The notes beneath the pieces are model-generated. The model saw only the letters and a list, made by a program, of their open reading frames with translations, did not search any database and was not told the origin of the DNA. Source: JAVBNO01 sp031551485 (GTDB taxonomy: Bacteria; Bacillota; Clostridia; Oscillospirales; Ruminococcaceae). Taken from it: 24,092 nucleotides of DNA. The stretch spans positions 1 to 24,092 of the forward strand of contig JAVBNO010000087.1 of assembly GCA_031551485.1 (NCBI GenBank), in the 5' to 3' direction. The position numbers were made by a program, and so were the translations under genes. This document shows, one piece after another, positions 22,794-24,092 of the stretch; the stretch's first letter is position 1, and every line of letters starts with the position of its first letter.

Positions 22794-23486
22794 TTAGGCG
22801 GGAGAACCCTCGCCCACTGGCGCCTCCGGTTCCTCATCCGGCAAGTCCTCCCCTGCCGATGCCTCGCGGCGTTCGGCCCTGGCGATCACACGGTTCCAAA
22901 TGCTCTTGCTGATGACCGCCAAAAAGGCCAGCAAAATGAAACCGCCGAAGGAAGTAACCAGACCATAGAGCTTAATGGGGATGGGCAGGGCAATGCCCCA
23001 AAGGGTGCCGTTGCCCAGATATTCCCGGATGGCAGACACCAACATGGCCACAGCGCCAAACCCAAAGCTGTAACGGATAGCGGCGCGAACGGCGCGGCCG
23101 GGTTTTTGTGCCGTATAGCGTTCGCATAATGTCAGCATGATGGTGTTGATGGCCATCATGGGTAAATACATGCCCAAAGAATCGAAGATTTCAGCCGAGA
23201 TGGGGGAAACGACGTAATAGCTGCCAACGACAAAGGCCATGGCGACCATGCTGTTAAACACAGCCCGAGACCAAAGCGGCAATTTCTCCAGAAAAAGCGA
23301 GGAGATGAGCACGGCGGGGATGGTGGCCATAAACATGGCGATGGAGAGGGCCGCCCCGTTCTTAACCGTATTGCAGGCGACCACGACAAAAGGCAGCGCC
23401 ATGCCATAAAACAAGACCGAGTTGCGGTAGAAGAGCCCGTCGTAGCGCTCCAGCCGTTTTCTAATGTGGCGCGACTCGTTTTTCAC
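22794..23486 (-). CDS. rnfE: RnfE-like membrane protein with displaced cysteines
   Basis: RnfE pairs with RnfA and supplies the other two cysteines of the membrane [2Fe-2S] cluster. The 230-residue protein aligns with RnfE/RsxE: RNSVLFYGMALP matches the NNSALVQLLGLC region, SLGMYLPMMAINT matches SLGIFIPLIVTNC, and IREYLGNGTLWG matches LREIIGNGTLFG. Canonical cysteines are replaced by Pro32 and Thr115, while other cysteines stand six residues later in each case (Cys38, Cys121). A charged C-terminal tail follows about residue 200. It starts with GTG at 23486 after AAGGAGGGGAAAGG and overlaps the rnfD-like gene by 26 nt, leaving no room for rnfG. Confidence 0.87.
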   Translation of the reverse strand: MKNESRHIRKRLERYDGLFYRNSVLFYGMALPFVVVACNTVKNGAALSIAMFMATIPAVLISSLFLEKLPLWSRAVFNSMVAMAFVVGSYYVVSPISAEIFDSLGMYLPMMAINTIMLTLCERYTAQKPGRAVRAAIRYSFGFGAVAMLVSAIREYLGNGTLWGIALPIPIKLYGLVTSFGGFILLAFLAVISKSIWNRVIARAERREASAGEDLPDEEPEAPVGEGSPA

Positions 23487-24092
23487 GAACCTTTCCCCTC
23501 CTTATCCGTTGATAGATGACCTCGTAAAACCAGTCAAAAATGGGAACAGTGGCGTTCATAAACAAGAGGGCAAAAACCGCCGTTTCCTCGTAGCCGCCAA
23601 AATGGCGAAAGGACATGGCCAGCACACCGGCACAAAAACCGTACAAAAGCTTGGCGCCGTCCCGTTTGGGCGAAGTGACCGGATCGTTGAGCATATAGAC
23701 GCCCACAAAGAGGAGCGAGCCCGCGCACAGTTCGTAGGTGATGGAGCGGTAAGCAGACAACGGCACCCGGGGGAACAAGATGGCAAACAGGGCCACCGCC
23801 CCGAAAAAACCGGCGGACTGCCAAATACGAACTGTTTTTCGCACCACCAGGAATAGTAGACATACCGTGATGATTAAGATGTTAGTAGCGCCCATGGGAC
23901 CCGGCATCATGCCCAGGGTCATTTCGGACAATTCGAAAGGAGGAATGCCGCCCAAATGCAGCGTGAATGCAGGGGAATTGACCAGCGTATTGGTGATTTC
24001 ACCCACCACAGGCGGCCATTCGAAGGGCTGGGGGCAGGCGAAAAGCTGCTGGCCGAAGCAGGCGACGACAAACGCCGTGCCCGCCGCCGCCG
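23461..24092 (-). CDS. rnfD: RnfD-like membrane protein, C-terminal part (runs off right edge)
   Basis: RnfD is a multi-helix subunit of Rnf that normally carries a covalent FMN on a threonine and binds riboflavin. The frame is open to the window edge; 209 C-terminal residues are visible. Family landmarks are MMPGPMGATN (cf. NIPGSIGEVS), YMLNDPVTSPKRDGAKLLYGFCAGVLA (cf. ATDPVSA...GKWAYGILIGV) and ALLFMNATVPIFDWF (cf. AILFANLFAPLFDHV), given here in pieces of the family consensus. The usual S-G/S-A-T flavinylation motif just upstream of this part is not evident; the region reads GEITNTLVNSP. The gene overlaps the rnfE-like gene. An internal GTG at 24009 is not a likely start because the frame and homology continue upstream. 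Confidence 0.87.
   Translation of the reverse strand, partial: AAAGTAFVVACFGQQLFACPQPFEWPPVVGEITNTLVNSPAFTLHLGGIPPFELSEMTLGMMPGPMGATNILIITVCLLFLVVRKTVRIWQSAGFFGAVALFAILFPRVPLSAYRSITYELCAGSLLFVGVYMLNDPVTSPKRDGAKLLYGFCAGVLAMSFRHFGGYEETAVFALLFMNATVPIFDWFYEVIYQRIRRGKVREKRVAPH

Overview
The window looks like a chromosomal piece from a Bacillota bacterium of class Clostridia, most likely an Oscillospiraceae/Ruminococcaceae-type gut anaerobe. The basis is GC-rich genes separated by AT-rich intergenic stretches, strong AGGAGG ribosome binding sites, TTGACA/TATAAT promoters, an ECF vitamin-type transporter component, a CcpA-type cre-like site and Rnf-related membrane genes. Taxonomy is inferred from gene style only. 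No rRNA, tRNA, CRISPR array, transposase or phage gene was seen.

Left part (1-4250): the 5' part of recA (minus strand, cut by the window edge) with a promoter whose spacer is a perfect 16-bp palindrome; an ECF transporter S component; a plus-strand M15-type peptidase with a peptidoglycan-binding domain; an AT-rich gene desert of about 560 bp; and a CapA-family probable lipoprotein.

Middle (4384-10112, plus strand): a double zinc-ribbon TM2 protein, the branched-chain aminotransferase ilvE, an RluA-family pseudouridine synthase, and a complete polar amino-acid ABC transporter (binding protein, permease, ATPase), each with recognisable promoters or terminators. Four copies of a roughly 250-bp hairpin-rich intergenic repeat lie at 5.1-5.4 kb, 10.2-10.6 kb (two in tandem) and 20.4-20.7 kb.

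Carbohydrate locus (10799-20221, minus strand): two adjacent transcription units. The first is a DhaK-like and DhaL kinase pair followed by a uroporphyrinogen-decarboxylase-fold protein. The second is a DeoR-type regulator, a ribose-type sugar ABC transporter (binding protein, double ATPase, permease), a PfkB sugar-phosphate kinase and a class II ketose-bisphosphate aldolase. Together they suggest import, phosphorylation and aldol cleavage of an unidentified sugar or polyol. Regulation appears to act through a DeoR-type operator and catabolite control. The DhaK homologue lacks both histidines used by classical DhaK, so its substrate or role may differ.

Right edge (20829-24092, minus strand): a compact rnfD-rnfE-rnfA-like cluster followed by a membrane-anchored putative glycoside hydrolase-like protein. 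The usual rnfG between D and E and the usual rnfB after A are absent. All four cysteines that would hold the transmembrane iron-sulfur cluster in RnfA and RnfE are replaced. With the atypical DhaK locus, this cluster is the best candidate for an undescribed system in the window.
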